64,000 nucleotides of DNA from Polyangiaceae bacterium. Lineage in GTDB: Bacteria; Myxococcota_A; Polyangia; Polyangiales; Polyangiaceae. The position numbers and the translations under genes are program-made. Location: the NCBI GenBank assembly GCA_020633205.1, contig JACKEB010000016.1, positions 124,001 to 188,000 on the forward strand. Reading direction: 5' to 3'. This document shows positions 10,069 to 19,487 of the stretch, piece after piece. Within the stretch, counting starts at the first letter, position 1. Every line of letters begins with the position of its first letter. The notes under the pieces are model-generated. The model was not told the DNA's origin. It ran no database searches and saw only the letters and a program-made list of their open reading frames with translations.

Positions 10069-12090
10069 ATGATCAGCCAGGAGACCGTCGATCGCGTCAA
10101 GAGCCGGATGAACGCCATCCGCATCATCGGCGAGTACGTGAAGCTCGAGCGCCGCGGGCGCAGTCACATCGGCCTCTGCCCTTTCCACAAGGAAAAAACG
10201 CCAAGCTTTCACGTCAGCGACGAGCGCAACTTCTATCACTGCTTTGGTTGCGGTGTCAGCGGCGACCCGATCCGCTTCATGATGGAACACGAAGGGCTCT
10301 CCTTCGTGGAAGCGATCCGCCACATCGCGGAGCGTGAGGGCATCGACGTCGTCGAGACGGGAGATGACCGCGATCGCCGCCAGGCAGCGGAGCAGCGGCG
10401 TCGCCTCGAGGAAATGTACGACGCAGGGGCGCTGGCAGCGACCTACTACGAGCGCATGCTAGTGGAGCACCCCCTCGCGGAGCTCGCGCGCCAAGAGCTG
10501 CGCAAGCGCGGGCTGGAACCCGACCAACAGACTGGCGACGCAGCAGAAGCGATGCGCGCCTTCCGCGTTGGGTACGCGCCTTACGCCTGGGATGGCCTGG
10601 CTCGCCAGTTGCGCGATCAAGGCGCGGGCGTTCAGCCGGCGGAGCGCGTGGGTCTGTTGGTACCGCGCAAGACGGGTCCTGGGCACTACGACCGCTTCCG
10701 CCATCGCCTGATGTTTGCTGTGCTCGACCTTCGCGGTCGCGTGGTGGCGTTCAGCGGACGCGCCCTGCCTGAGCCCAGCGAGGAAGAGCTAGGGCGCGCC
10801 AGCTTGTCTCCCCTCGGAAGCGGTTCGAGCGAGGCGCCAGCGAAGTACTTGAACAGCCCCGAGAGCCCAATCTATCGCAAGCGCGAGGTGCTCTTTGGCT
10901 TGTATCAGGCGCGCCAAGCGGTACGTGAACGTGACCAGTGCATCCTGGTCGAGGGCAACTTCGACGTGGTGAGCTTGCACGCGCGCGGCATCGGCAACGT
11001 GGTCGCCCCCCTCGGCACGGCGTTCACCGCGGAACAGGGCAAGGAGATCCGGCGCTACACCAATCAAGCCGTGCTGCTCTTCGACGGAGATTCCGCGGGG
11101 AGACGCGCGACCGAAGCTTCACGAGCACCCGCGCGAGAAGTTGGGCTGGTGGTTCGCGTCGCCAGCTTGCCTGACGGGATCGATCCAGATGACCTCGCCA
11201 GACAGGGTGGCGCCGATGCCGTGCGGCGGGTGGTCGGCGCGAGCAAATCGATGCTCGAGTACCTGATCGAGAGCACCCTCGACGAAAAAGTCAGCGGCGC
11301 CCTCGACAAGGGCGAACGCATCAAGCGCGTGAAGACGCTGCTCGAGGAAGAGGACGATCCGACCGTGCGCGCGATGGCCAAGCGCTACGCAGACACCGTC
11401 GCGGAGCGCCTCGGGATCGCGGATCAAACCACCCTGAGGGCGCTCGAAGTGAGTGTGGGGGTAGAACCACGGTTGCCCGCGGGCCCGCCACAGTTCTCTG
11501 GGCGCGCTGCATTCTCGCCCCCCACGGCACCCGTGGCAGAGGAGCCCCGCGGCGGCTTCGATCCTCTATCGGAGCGTCCAAGCGGCCACGGCGCACCCCA
11601 GCCCCCGGAGCGGGCTAAAAGTCGCAACCGCGCTCACGACATCGAGCAGGAAATCTTTGGCGCATTTCTCGACTTCCCCACCCTGCTGGGAGACGCTGTG
11701 AGTTGGGAGGCGGCGAACCTGTTGGAGGGCGACCTGGCGCTTGGCTATGTCGCATTGCGTCAAGTGTGGGAGAGCGTGGGGCAGACGCCAGGAACCGCAG
11801 AAAACTCATCCGCGCGCGCACACCTTGAGCCAGCGAGCATCCTTGCTGCGCTTCCCACGTCGCTCGCAGGCTACGTGAGCCAGCGCCTGGCGGCGCCGAA
11901 GCACGACCAGCTCGATCCTTGTCGCGGAGAGCTGGTGGCGAACTTGAGGCGGCTGGAAAAGCTGCAAGCCGTGCGCGAAGCAGCTCACGTGGTCGACGAG
12001 CTGCACCAGGCGCAAGCACAAGGAGACTTCGACCAAGAACTTTCGCTCTTGAGCGAACGCTTCAGGCGTGCCAGGGAACGTCGCCGTTAG
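10069..12090 (+). CDS. dnaG: DNA primase
   Basis: 673 residues. It synthesises RNA primers at the replication fork. The N-terminal zinc-binding domain shows CPFHKEKTPSFHV and, about 17 residues on, FYHCFGCG. The TOPRIM core has ILVEGNFDVV, NVVAPLGTA and the acidic VLLFDGDSAGRRA. The C-terminal 200 residues (helicase-binding domain) are poorly conserved and preceded by a Pro-rich linker. ATG 10069 is chosen because GCGAGG precedes it at good spacing; an ATG at 10036 would add 11 residues with a poorer site. rpoD follows after about 150 bp, retaining part of the rpsU-dnaG-rpoD arrangement. Confidence 0.95.
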   Translation: MISQETVDRVKSRMNAIRIIGEYVKLERRGRSHIGLCPFHKEKTPSFHVSDERNFYHCFGCGVSGDPIRFMMEHEGLSFVEAIRHIAEREGIDVVETGDDRDRRQAAEQRRRLEEMYDAGALAATYYERMLVEHPLAELARQELRKRGLEPDQQTGDAAEAMRAFRVGYAPYAWDGLARQLRDQGAGVQPAERVGLLVPRKTGPGHYDRFRHRLMFAVLDLRGRVVAFSGRALPEPSEEELGRASLSPLGSGSSEAPAKYLNSPESPIYRKREVLFGLYQARQAVRERDQCILVEGNFDVVSLHARGIGNVVAPLGTAFTAEQGKEIRRYTNQAVLLFDGDSAGRRATEASRAPAREVGLVVRVASLPDGIDPDDLARQGGADAVRRVVGASKSMLEYLIESTLDEKVSGALDKGERIKRVKTLLEEEDDPTVRAMAKRYADTVAERLGIADQTTLRALEVSVGVEPRLPAGPPQFSGRAAFSPPTAPVAEEPRGGFDPLSERPSGHGAPQPPERAKSRNRAHDIEQEIFGAFLDFPTLLGDAVSWEAANLLEGDLALGYVALRQVWESVGQTPGTAENSSARAHLEPASILAALPTSLAGYVSQRLAAPKHDQLDPCRGELVANLRRLEKLQAVREAAHVVDELHQAQAQGDFDQELSLLSERFRRARERRR

Positions 12091-12238
12091 CTGCCCCGGC
12101 GACCAAGAGGGAGGTTCCGGGCAGTGCACGACGGATAGCGAGTTTCTTTTAGGGGATTAAGCCGCTCGGCTAGAGCGGGACTTGAGGATTGCCTGGCGTG
12201 ACCTAGGAGTCGCGCGAGGCTCGGCTGAGAGGAAAACG

Positions 12239-14095
12239 GTGGGAGCGAAACATCCGAACGGGGCAAAGAACGGAAGCGGCGCACACACGGGGGAACGATC
12301 GGCGGCCGATCCAGCGAATGGGGCTCAGGCACAGACCAGCGAAGAGCGCGTCAGCCAGCTGATTCACCGCGGCAAGAGCCAAGGCTTCTTGACCTTCGAC
12401 GAAGTGTCTGCGGCCTTACCCGGCGACAGCGTCGACCCTGAGCAGATGGAGCAACTGCTCTCGCACCTCGAGGGAGCGGCGATCGACCTGGTGGAGACGA
12501 ACGAGTCGACCCCCGCCGCGAAGCCAGAGAAGGCCCCGAAGCCCAAGCCAGCGAAAGCCGAAGCGCCCAAAGCCAAGGCCGCCAAGGCGCCAGCCGCAAG
12601 CAGCGCGGACGAGGCGCTACGCTCGAACGACCCCGTTCGCATCTACCTGCGGCGCATGGGCGGGGTCTCGTTGCTCACCCGCGAAGGCGAGGTGGAAATC
12701 GCCAAGCGCATCGAAGACGGCGAAAACGACCTGCTCAGCGCCGTCCTGGATACGCCGGTCGCCGTGCGCGAACTGGTGCTCCTCGGCGAGAAGCTCAAGG
12801 CGCACACCATCCGCGTCAAAGACATCATCCGCGAGCGCAGCGAAGACGAGCCGGAGATCGACGAAGAGGAGGCCGATCGCGCAACCATACGCCTGCTGGA
12901 TAAGCTCAAGCGCCTCGACAAGAAGAGCCGCGAGGTTCGTTCTCGCAGGGAAACGGCTAGCGGCACGAAGGCAGAAGAGTTTGACGCTGAGCTGGCCTCG
13001 CTCAAGAAGGATGCAATCCGTACGCTGCGCGACCTGCGCCTGAACAAGAAGACCGTCGACAAGCTCATCTCCTCGCTCAAGAAGGCCATCCAGGCGTTCA
13101 ATCGTGCGGCAGCACGACGCGGCGAGCTCGAGACGTTCCTGGGCGTGGAGCGCGGCAGCCTCGGTGGGCGCATCGCCGCTTGCCTCGGCGATATGGATGC
13201 CTGGGAGGCACTCTGTCAGGAGCACCATAAGGCCTCGCTAGACGCGCAGCGCTACATCGATGCCGTCGAAGACACCGAGCGTGAAGCCGGAGACATCGAG
13301 AACGAGCTGGGTGTGGACCGCGAAGTGACGCTGCGGCTCTACGTGCAGGTCCGCGAGGCGGAACAACGCACTGAGCGGGCGAAGGCAGAGTTGGTCGAGG
13401 CCAACCTGCGCCTCGTGGTGTCGATCGCCAAGAAGTACACGAACCGTGGCCTGCAGTTCTTGGATCTGATCCAAGAAGGCAACATCGGCCTGATGAAGGC
13501 GGTGGAGAAGTTCGAGTACCAACGCGGCTACAAGTTCAGCACCTACGCGACCTGGTGGATCCGCCAAGCCATCACCCGCGCCATCGCCGATCAAGCACGC
13601 ACCATCCGCATTCCGGTGCACATGATCGAGACGATCAACAAGTTGGTGCGGACCTCGCGCTACCTCGTTCAGGAGTTGGGTCGTGAGCCCACTCCTGAGG
13701 AGCTCGCAGTGAAGATGGAGCTTCCAGTGGACAAGGTGCGCAAGGTCCAGAAGATCGCCAAGGAGCCGATCAGTCTCGAGACACCCATCGGCGAAGAAGA
13801 AGACTCGAGCCTCGGCGACTTCATCGAGGACAAGAACGCGATCAACCCCGCGGAGGCGATGATCACGAGCAACTTGGAAGAGCAAACCGCCGAGGTGCTG
13901 AAGACCCTCACACCGCGTGAAGAGAAGGTGCTGCGGCTGCGCTTCGGCATCGGCGAGAAGAGCGACCACACCCTCGAAGAGGTCGGCCAAGACTTCGAGG
14001 TCACTCGCGAACGCATCCGTCAGATCGAGGCTAAGGCGCTGCGCAAGTTGCGACACCCGAGTCGCAGCAAGGCACTCAAGACGTTCCTCGAGTAA
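12239..14095 (+). CDS. rpoD: RNA polymerase primary sigma factor (sigma-70/RpoD)
   Basis: 618 residues. Region 1.1 is at about residues 30-90, followed by an Ala/Lys/Pro linker. Region 1.2 begins NDPVRIYLRRMGGVSLLTREGE in pieces, and the non-conserved insert lies at about 190-330. Region 2 contains ANLRLVVSIAKKYTNRGLQ, LDLIQEGNIGLMKAV and YKFSTYATWWIRQAITRA. Region 3 is followed by region 4 with LEEVGQDFEVTRERIRQIE. This is a full housekeeping sigma factor. GTG 12239 is chosen because AGAGGA lies six bases upstream; a TTG at 12182 in the same frame lacks such a site. A very strong terminator follows. Confidence 0.95.
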   Translation: MGAKHPNGAKNGSGAHTGERSAADPANGAQAQTSEERVSQLIHRGKSQGFLTFDEVSAALPGDSVDPEQMEQLLSHLEGAAIDLVETNESTPAAKPEKAPKPKPAKAEAPKAKAAKAPAASSADEALRSNDPVRIYLRRMGGVSLLTREGEVEIAKRIEDGENDLLSAVLDTPVAVRELVLLGEKLKAHTIRVKDIIRERSEDEPEIDEEEADRATIRLLDKLKRLDKKSREVRSRRETASGTKAEEFDAELASLKKDAIRTLRDLRLNKKTVDKLISSLKKAIQAFNRAAARRGELETFLGVERGSLGGRIAACLGDMDAWEALCQEHHKASLDAQRYIDAVEDTEREAGDIENELGVDREVTLRLYVQVREAEQRTERAKAELVEANLRLVVSIAKKYTNRGLQFLDLIQEGNIGLMKAVEKFEYQRGYKFSTYATWWIRQAITRAIADQARTIRIPVHMIETINKLVRTSRYLVQELGREPTPEELAVKMELPVDKVRKVQKIAKEPISLETPIGEEEDSSLGDFIEDKNAINPAEAMITSNLEEQTAEVLKTLTPREEKVLRLRFGIGEKSDHTLEEVGQDFEVTRERIRQIEAKALRKLRHPSRSKALKTFLE

Positions 14096-14108
14096 GCGAC
14101 GAACAAGC

Positions 14109-14152
14109 AAAAAGCAAACGGGCTCGCCGACTGGCGAGCCCGTTTGCTTTTT
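14109..14152. terminator. Strong bidirectional terminator after rpoD
   Basis: A perfect 20-bp stem with a 4-base GACT loop. The left arm begins AAAAAGCAAACGGG and the right arm ends CCCGTTTGCTTTTT, so each strand has an A-run before and a T-run at the end of the stem. It lies 14 bases after the rpoD stop and 31 bases before the stop of the convergent TPR gene, and can serve both. Confidence 0.93.
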
Positions 14153-14183
14153 GGGGTTGCAGCGGTGAACTAGCGCACCAGCC

Positions 14184-17100
14184 TCAGGGGCCATCCCAAG
14201 GTCGGCCGAGCTTCTTGAGGGCTTCCTTGGCTTCCCCACGGTAAGCTGAGTCGCGCGGTCCGTCGCGTAAGAAGGCCTCCCAGTGCTTCACCGCCTCCTT
14301 GCGTGCGCCGAGCGCCTTCGCGTAGAGGCGGTGAGCCTCCCACAGCCAACGCGGCTTCGGGTCTTCTTTCTCGGCGTATTCCACTGCCTTCTCCAGCTGC
14401 TCTCGGGCTTCGTTGTCCTGGCGGTTTGCAGCCAAGAGCTTGCCGTAGCGGTAGCGCCAGAGCGCGTTGTCGGGATCCGCCGCGATGGCCTTCTTCAGCT
14501 CTTCCATTGCGTCGCGCTCCTGGCCGAGCGCATCGTAGGCCTCGGCCAAGTCCGCGTGGGCCTCGTAACGAGTGGGTCGCAACTCGAGAGCCTTCTGCAG
14601 GTCGACGATTGCGTCCTTCACTGCGCCCTGACGGTAGCGCAACACGCCACGTTGCCAGTAGGCGTCGGCCAGTCCCTGATCGAGCTCGAGCGCCTTGGCG
14701 AGCGCCTCCTCCGCCTTGCGGGGGTTGCCCGCTTCGTTTGCGGCCCAGCCGACGTACAAGTGGTACTCCGCGCGGTTGGGATCGAGGTCGCGTGCGCGCT
14801 CCAGGGACTTGAGGGCCTCCGCCAGAGAGTTGCCCTTGAGGAGCAAAGCGCGGCCGAGGCAATGGTTCGTCTCGGCGGAGGTCGGACGTACCTGGAGCAC
14901 CTCCTTCAGGATCTTCTCTGCCTGAGCGCCACGTCCGGCGCTCACCTTGCCGCAACCCACGCGCAGCTTGAGATCTGGATCTTCCGGTGCCTTGGCGAGC
15001 GCGGCCTCGTACTCCTTCAACGCCTCCTCGCTTTGTCCTGCAGCTTCGAAGAGCAGCCCGCGCTCGAGGGCCAACCCGGGGTACTCGCGGTCCACTTCAG
15101 CTACCGCATCAAACTGTTTCCGTGAGGCATCAAACTCACGGTTGCGCCTAAACGCAACGCCCAGTCGGAACTGCGCTCCGATGTCCTTCTTGTCGAGGCT
15201 GAGCGCCTTCTGGAACTGCTTGACGGCTTCCTCATAGCGACCTTGAGCCAGAGAGACCTCGCCCAGCGCTTTGAAGATGGCTGGCGAGCTGGGCATCTTT
15301 TTTTGCGCCGCGGCCAACTGCTCCTCGGCCTCCTCGTTGCGCCCCTGCTGGCTCATCAGCATCGCCAGGCCGATGTAGGCGTCGACCACCGCGACTTCGT
15401 TTTTCCCTGTAGCAATTGCCTTCTTGTACGCCGCCTCCGCCTCCTGACGGTTACCAAGGGCGTCCTCGGCCTTCGCGAGCCACAGGCCAACTCGGGCGTC
15501 ATCCGGATGAGCCACCGCCAGCTTCTTCAAGATGGCCTTCGCATCCTCCAGTCGCTCGAGCGCAATCTGCGTCTTTGCGATACCGATCGACGCAACGACG
15601 TTGTCCGGGTCCGCCTCGACGCCAGCCTTGAATCGCGCCAGGGCCTCACTGAAGCGCCCAGATCGATACAGCGCGTCACCAAGTCCTGCGAGAGCGCCGG
15701 CGGCTTTGGGCGAAATGGTCAGGGCCTTCTGATAGGCCTTTTCCGCGTGGGTGATGCGCGAGCGCGAGAGGTGGATGTCGCCTCGCAATGTCTCGCCGTC
15801 CACCACCTCTGAGGGACTCGCCGGGTTGCCCGCCTTGTCCAAGAACGACAACAGCTCGAGAGCCTTGTCCTCGTTGTGCTCGGTCCACGCGGCTCGGGCG
15901 AGCAAGATGCGCGCACCGACGTGTTCGGCGTTTTGCTTCAATACCTTCGCGGCCTGCTCCTCGGCGCCTTTGGTGTCACCACCCAGGAGCTTCGCGCGAG
16001 CTAGTCCGAACTCCGTGCGCGGCGACTGCTCGACCTGCACGGCTTTCGACCAGACGTCCGTGGCCGCTTTCGCGTCTTGAGCGAGCAGCTCGACTTCACC
16101 GAGCGCTGCCAAGGCGTCGATGTTCTGCGGGTCTTGCTGACTGATGCGAGTGAACACCTGTCGCGCGCGCGCCAGGTTGCCATCGCTGGCAGCCTCGGCT
16201 GCTCGTGCCAGCTCGAGCTGATCGACGTCGGTCGCGTCCTTCAGCTCCTGGAGCAGCACCTTCGCTCGCGCAGTGACCTTCGCGTCGACCCCAAAGCGAA
16301 GCGAACTGAGAAAGCCCGTAAACGCGGTATACGCGGCCAAGGGCTTCACGCGCTCTTGTTGCGCCCGAGTGCGATCCACAGCATCGAATGCGGTCGTCGC
16401 GGAGGCGAAAGTGTCCTTCGCCATTTCCGCGCGAGTATTCTTCACAGTGGTCTGAACCAGCTGCTTGTACTCGCCGCTCTTTACCTGGTCGAGGATCCAA
16501 TAGGCACCGAAGGGCCCCACATTGGGCACCAACGCGAGCGCACCGCCACCGAGTAATCCGACGACAGCCAGCCCGAGGAAGATGCGGCCCTTACCGCGGC
16601 GCGGGGGCGCTTCGGCGGTCGCGTTGGCAACCTGGAGCTGAACATGAGTGCCTGCTGGTTGCTGAGCAGGCTTTGGTCGGGGCTGATCCTCCTGAGGGAT
16701 CGCGCCGAACTCCATGTCATCCTCACCCCCGCCCTCGATCCCGACTGGCGAACCCATGCCGCCTTCGTCGCCGAGATTGACCTCGCCGTAGCTGACGCCA
16801 CCTCCGGCTTGACGGGTGATCGCGTTATCCGAGGTGGGCGCGCTACTAGGACCGCCGAAGTCGTCGAATCCTTCGTCGCTGGCGTGGGAGCCAAAACTGT
16901 CCGGCGCCGGTGCACCAAAGCTATCTCGAGGCGGAGGCGCTCCAAAGCTATCTCGAGGCGGAGGCGCTCCAAAGCTATCTCGAGGCGGAGGCGCTCCGAA
17001 AGGATCGCTGTCCCGTGGAGGTGCCCCAAACGGATCCTCTCCGAATGGGTCCGACGGCATGCTTCCGCGCGGAGAAGCTCCCGGAGGCGGAGGCGTACTA

Positions 17101-18323
17101 CCGATCTCTGGAAGGCTATCCATGCTGGCCCGAGGAGGCGGCACGCTCCCACCCAGGTCGATCTCGCCGAACGCCCCCGAGTGAGGCGTGGGTAGATTTC
17201 CACCTACTACTGGCAGCCCAGCGGCGGTCTGCGGGAGTCCAGCCGCGGTCTGCGGGAGCCCGGCTGCAACCTGGGGCAAGCCCGCTGCGGGAGAGGGCAG
17301 CGAAGCCGCTGGAGAAGGCAAATCCCCGCCGAGACTCGGCAGACCCGCCGCTGGCGACGGGAGATCGATGCCCCCGCGGCCTCCCCGGGCAACGGCTGGC
17401 AGATCGCCACCGCGCGTCGGCAAATCGTTTCCCCGAGGAGACGGAAGATCGAATCCGCCACGACCGCCCACCGCTGGCAAGTCACTGCTGCTTAGGCTCG
17501 GAAGGTCACCCCCTCCCCCCACGCTCGGAAGGTCGATGTCACCAAAGCCACGACCAGGGCTTGGAAGATCAGCGCCTCCACCGGCGGGACTCGGCAAGTC
17601 GAAATCCCTTCCGCCACCTACGCTGGGCAAATCCGCGTCGAAGCTGGCGCCTCTGGGCTTCCCTCCGCCAACCGCGGGCAAATCCGCGTTCAACTCGAAA
17701 TCGGGCTGCGCCGCGCCACGTCCAACCGCCGGGAGATCGACTCCCAGATCGATTCCCGCGCGTGCGCCACTGCCACCAAGGGAGGGCAGGTCGACCTCAC
17801 CAAACGACTCCATCGGAGGCCGCGGCCCGGTGCTCACGCCCGGCCGTGGCGGCGCCGCCGCGGGCAAGTCTGCTTGGGGTTTCCGCGCTGGTGCAGGCAA
17901 GTCGGCCGCGTCCCGTCGTTGTCCAACCGCGGGCAGATCCAGCTCATCAAAATCAACATCGGGAAGCGCTGGCTTCGGAGCTGCAGGCTTCGGAATCGGA
18001 GGTTTCGCGGCGGGTCCACCGGGACGTGGTAGCGCTGGCTTCGCGGTTCCAAGCCCCAATCCCGCGACGCCGACACCAACGCCAACCTGGGTCGGCTTCC
18101 GCGATCGGTGGGGCACCGGAGGCGGCTGACTTGGACCCGAGTCCATACCGAGACTGGCTCCGAGCACGGGACTCGGTCCCGTGCGTCGGTTGTCGACCGC
18201 GGGCGGTTCCACCTTGAACGTCGTGCCGCACTTCGGGCAGCGCATCTTGAGGCCACTGGGTGGCACCCGACGCTCGTCGACCTGATACGGAGCCTTGCAA
18301 CCGGGACACTCGACCTTGAACAT
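14184..18323 (-). CDS. Zinc-ribbon / low-complexity / TPR membrane scaffold protein
   Basis: 1379 residues. An N-terminal MJ0042-type zinc ribbon has Cys 6, 9, 29 and 32 (CPGC and CPKC). A long Pro/Gly/Asp-rich region (about 45-560) follows, built on DLPSVGGG/DLPAVGR-like units, then GAPPPRDSF repeats. One membrane helix (about 577-600, containing FLGLAVVGLLGGGALALV) precedes about 750 residues of TPR helices (YQKALTISPKAAGALAGLGD, FKAGVEADPDNVVASIGIAK). This implies a cytoplasmic zinc-ribbon arm and a periplasmic TPR solenoid. Such architecture occurs in myxobacterial envelope and motility machines; no specific function can be assigned. It is convergent with rpoD and divergent from a parvulin-like gene. 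Confidence 0.8.
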   Translation of the reverse strand: MFKVECPGCKAPYQVDERRVPPSGLKMRCPKCGTTFKVEPPAVDNRRTGPSPVLGASLGMDSGPSQPPPVPHRSRKPTQVGVGVGVAGLGLGTAKPALPRPGGPAAKPPIPKPAAPKPALPDVDFDELDLPAVGQRRDAADLPAPARKPQADLPAAAPPRPGVSTGPRPPMESFGEVDLPSLGGSGARAGIDLGVDLPAVGRGAAQPDFELNADLPAVGGGKPRGASFDADLPSVGGGRDFDLPSPAGGGADLPSPGRGFGDIDLPSVGGGGDLPSLSSSDLPAVGGRGGFDLPSPRGNDLPTRGGDLPAVARGGRGGIDLPSPAAGLPSLGGDLPSPAASLPSPAAGLPQVAAGLPQTAAGLPQTAAGLPVVGGNLPTPHSGAFGEIDLGGSVPPPRASMDSLPEIGSTPPPPGASPRGSMPSDPFGEDPFGAPPRDSDPFGAPPPRDSFGAPPPRDSFGAPPPRDSFGAPAPDSFGSHASDEGFDDFGGPSSAPTSDNAITRQAGGGVSYGEVNLGDEGGMGSPVGIEGGGEDDMEFGAIPQEDQPRPKPAQQPAGTHVQLQVANATAEAPPRRGKGRIFLGLAVVGLLGGGALALVPNVGPFGAYWILDQVKSGEYKQLVQTTVKNTRAEMAKDTFASATTAFDAVDRTRAQQERVKPLAAYTAFTGFLSSLRFGVDAKVTARAKVLLQELKDATDVDQLELARAAEAASDGNLARARQVFTRISQQDPQNIDALAALGEVELLAQDAKAATDVWSKAVQVEQSPRTEFGLARAKLLGGDTKGAEEQAAKVLKQNAEHVGARILLARAAWTEHNEDKALELLSFLDKAGNPASPSEVVDGETLRGDIHLSRSRITHAEKAYQKALTISPKAAGALAGLGDALYRSGRFSEALARFKAGVEADPDNVVASIGIAKTQIALERLEDAKAILKKLAVAHPDDARVGLWLAKAEDALGNRQEAEAAYKKAIATGKNEVAVVDAYIGLAMLMSQQGRNEEAEEQLAAAQKKMPSSPAIFKALGEVSLAQGRYEEAVKQFQKALSLDKKDIGAQFRLGVAFRRNREFDASRKQFDAVAEVDREYPGLALERGLLFEAAGQSEEALKEYEAALAKAPEDPDLKLRVGCGKVSAGRGAQAEKILKEVLQVRPTSAETNHCLGRALLLKGNSLAEALKSLERARDLDPNRAEYHLYVGWAANEAGNPRKAEEALAKALELDQGLADAYWQRGVLRYRQGAVKDAIVDLQKALELRPTRYEAHADLAEAYDALGQERDAMEELKKAIAADPDNALWRYRYGKLLAANRQDNEAREQLEKAVEYAEKEDPKPRWLWEAHRLYAKALGARKEAVKHWEAFLRDGPRDSAYRGEAKEALKKLGRPWDGP
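16911..17005. repeat. 27-bp tandem repeats inside the TPR scaffold gene
   Basis: About three near-identical 27-bp units (core CTCCAAAGCTATCTCGAGGC), with diverged copies on both sides. On the coding strand they encode the 9-residue unit SFGAPPPRD in frame, so copy number can change without breaking the protein. Confidence 0.8.
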
Positions 18324-18448
18324 CTAGCCTCCAAGGGTAGCGGTATCGCTTGGCTTTGTCGTGGTTTCTGCGCGAGGTCCGCGGTCCTGCCAGGCGGGCA
18401 TTTGCCTTTGGTGGGACCGCTCCGGGATGCTAACAGCCGGCGTGTCCA

Positions 18449-19102
18449 ATGGTTGAGGAAGGCGGCCAAGAGCCCGCAGCGAAGTCACAGGGCGCTCGTT
18501 CTCGCCCCAATCAGCGTGGCCGTTGGGTGGGTTTGGTGAGCCTGGTGATCTTGCTGGGGCTGGGTGCACTCGCCTGGCCGGGCATGAAAAAGACGCCCTC
18601 AGCGCCAGCTCCGAGCGTGAGCGCGTCGGCGCCGCCGCCCATCGCCAACTCGACCCGTGATGGCGGCCTCGAGCTGGAGTTCGACGCGAGTCTGGCGCTC
18701 GCGGCCGCGGAGCTCTCCGACGACGATCCGTTGCTGGCCTATTCCGGCTGGTCCACCTGGCCCGACGGAGGTGCAGTGCCGCCATTGCCTCCCACCGCGC
18801 CCATCGCAGTGCGCTTCGGTGCAGTGCTTTTTCCCTACGCTGGGGCCGAGTTCGCCCCACCGGACGCCCCAACTCGCGATGTCGCGCGCAGCGAGGCTGA
18901 GGCCGTGCTTGAGATCGCCAAGCAGGACTTCAAGAAGGCGGTAAAGCTCGGACATGGGGGGGGAGAGGACCTCGGGCTCATGCGGCGAGAAGTCCTTGAA
19001 CCACCAGTTGAGTATGCGTTGTTCACCCTCAAGGTGGGTAGCGTGTACCCGCACCCCGTCGACACACCGCGTGGCTATTGGGTGATTCGTCGGGTGCGCT
19101 GA
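18449..19102 (+). CDS. Membrane-anchored parvulin-like (PpiC-type) protein
   Basis: 217 residues. One membrane segment (about 29-45, VGLVSLVILLGLGALAWPG) follows a basic N-terminus, placing the rest in the periplasm. After an Ala/Pro-rich spacer and a divergent middle, the last 95 residues fit the parvulin fold: VRFGAVLFPYAG, SEAEAVLEIAKQDFKKAVKLG, LGLMRREVLEPPVEYALFTL and GSVYPHPVDTPRGYWVIRRV. Parvulins catalyse prolyl isomerisation and act as chaperones for exported proteins. The usual catalytic His/Cys positions are not clearly kept, so it may be a chaperone-like or inactive member. It is divergent from the zinc-ribbon/TPR gene across 125 bp. Confidence 0.65.
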   Translation: MVEEGGQEPAAKSQGARSRPNQRGRWVGLVSLVILLGLGALAWPGMKKTPSAPAPSVSASAPPPIANSTRDGGLELEFDASLALAAAELSDDDPLLAYSGWSTWPDGGAVPPLPPTAPIAVRFGAVLFPYAGAEFAPPDAPTRDVARSEAEAVLEIAKQDFKKAVKLGHGGGEDLGLMRREVLEPPVEYALFTLKVGSVYPHPVDTPRGYWVIRRVR

Positions 19103-19245
19103 CCTCGCAAACGTCTCGTGCGTGCGTCCGGTGCGCCGCTGCTTCGGAATTGATGCCGCCATCAGCGAGCGCATCGCTAAGTGGTTGGTGAAGCGAACTC
19201 CGGCGCTTGCCGACAACTTTAGGAAAGCCTGTCCTTTTGGGCGCA

Positions 19246-19260
19246 CGAATCATAGATTCG
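19246..19260. repeat. Copy 1 of a dispersed palindrome
   Basis: CGAATCATAGATTCG, a 6-3-6 inverted repeat. It recurs in longer form 149 bp downstream, with GCC following both copies. Confidence 0.5.
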
Positions 19261-19394
19261 CCAGCGATGCGTGGTTGTGGGGGTCTGCGAATCGAGCGTT
19301 CTCGTTCGAGCGTTCCCTCCAGGGCGCCAATTGTTGCGCGTTCCCGCCGCTCGGGCACGAAATGGCCCCAAAGAAGGACGGGTTTGTTTGTGGG

Positions 19395-19411
19395 GCGAAT
19401 CACAGATTCGC
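19395..19411. repeat. Copy 2 of the dispersed palindrome
   Basis: GCGAATCACAGATTCGC, a perfect 7-3-7 inverted repeat. On the reverse strand it is followed by CCCACAAACAAACCC, and a related ACCCCCACAACC follows a partial copy near 19290. The repeat unit is therefore longer than the palindrome itself. Confidence 0.5.
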
Positions 19412-19487
19412 CGCACTAGGCACGCCGACCTAGTGTTTAATACAGTCAGTTCTGATCCATCGCCTGCCATGGCGAGGATGCCGATCG

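Larger units (their letters stand above)
19103..19487. other. 385-bp gap upstream of the giant TPR operon
   Basis: No gene is supported. The stretch contains two related palindromes (19246-19260 and 19395-19411, listed separately), a GATTCGC-like partial third copy near 19293, and a 6-bp inverted repeat ACTAGG/CCTAGT at 19415-19434. It must contain the promoter of the giant TPR operon. Confidence 0.5.

Noticed and set aside
13238..14239. A 333-residue minus-strand frame
   Set aside because: It is antisense to rpoD and runs through the rpoD terminator.
16910..18217. A 435-residue plus-strand frame with tandem YLEAEALQS repeats
   Set aside because: It is the antisense of the low-complexity part of the TPR scaffold; the repeats come from the 27-bp units of that gene.
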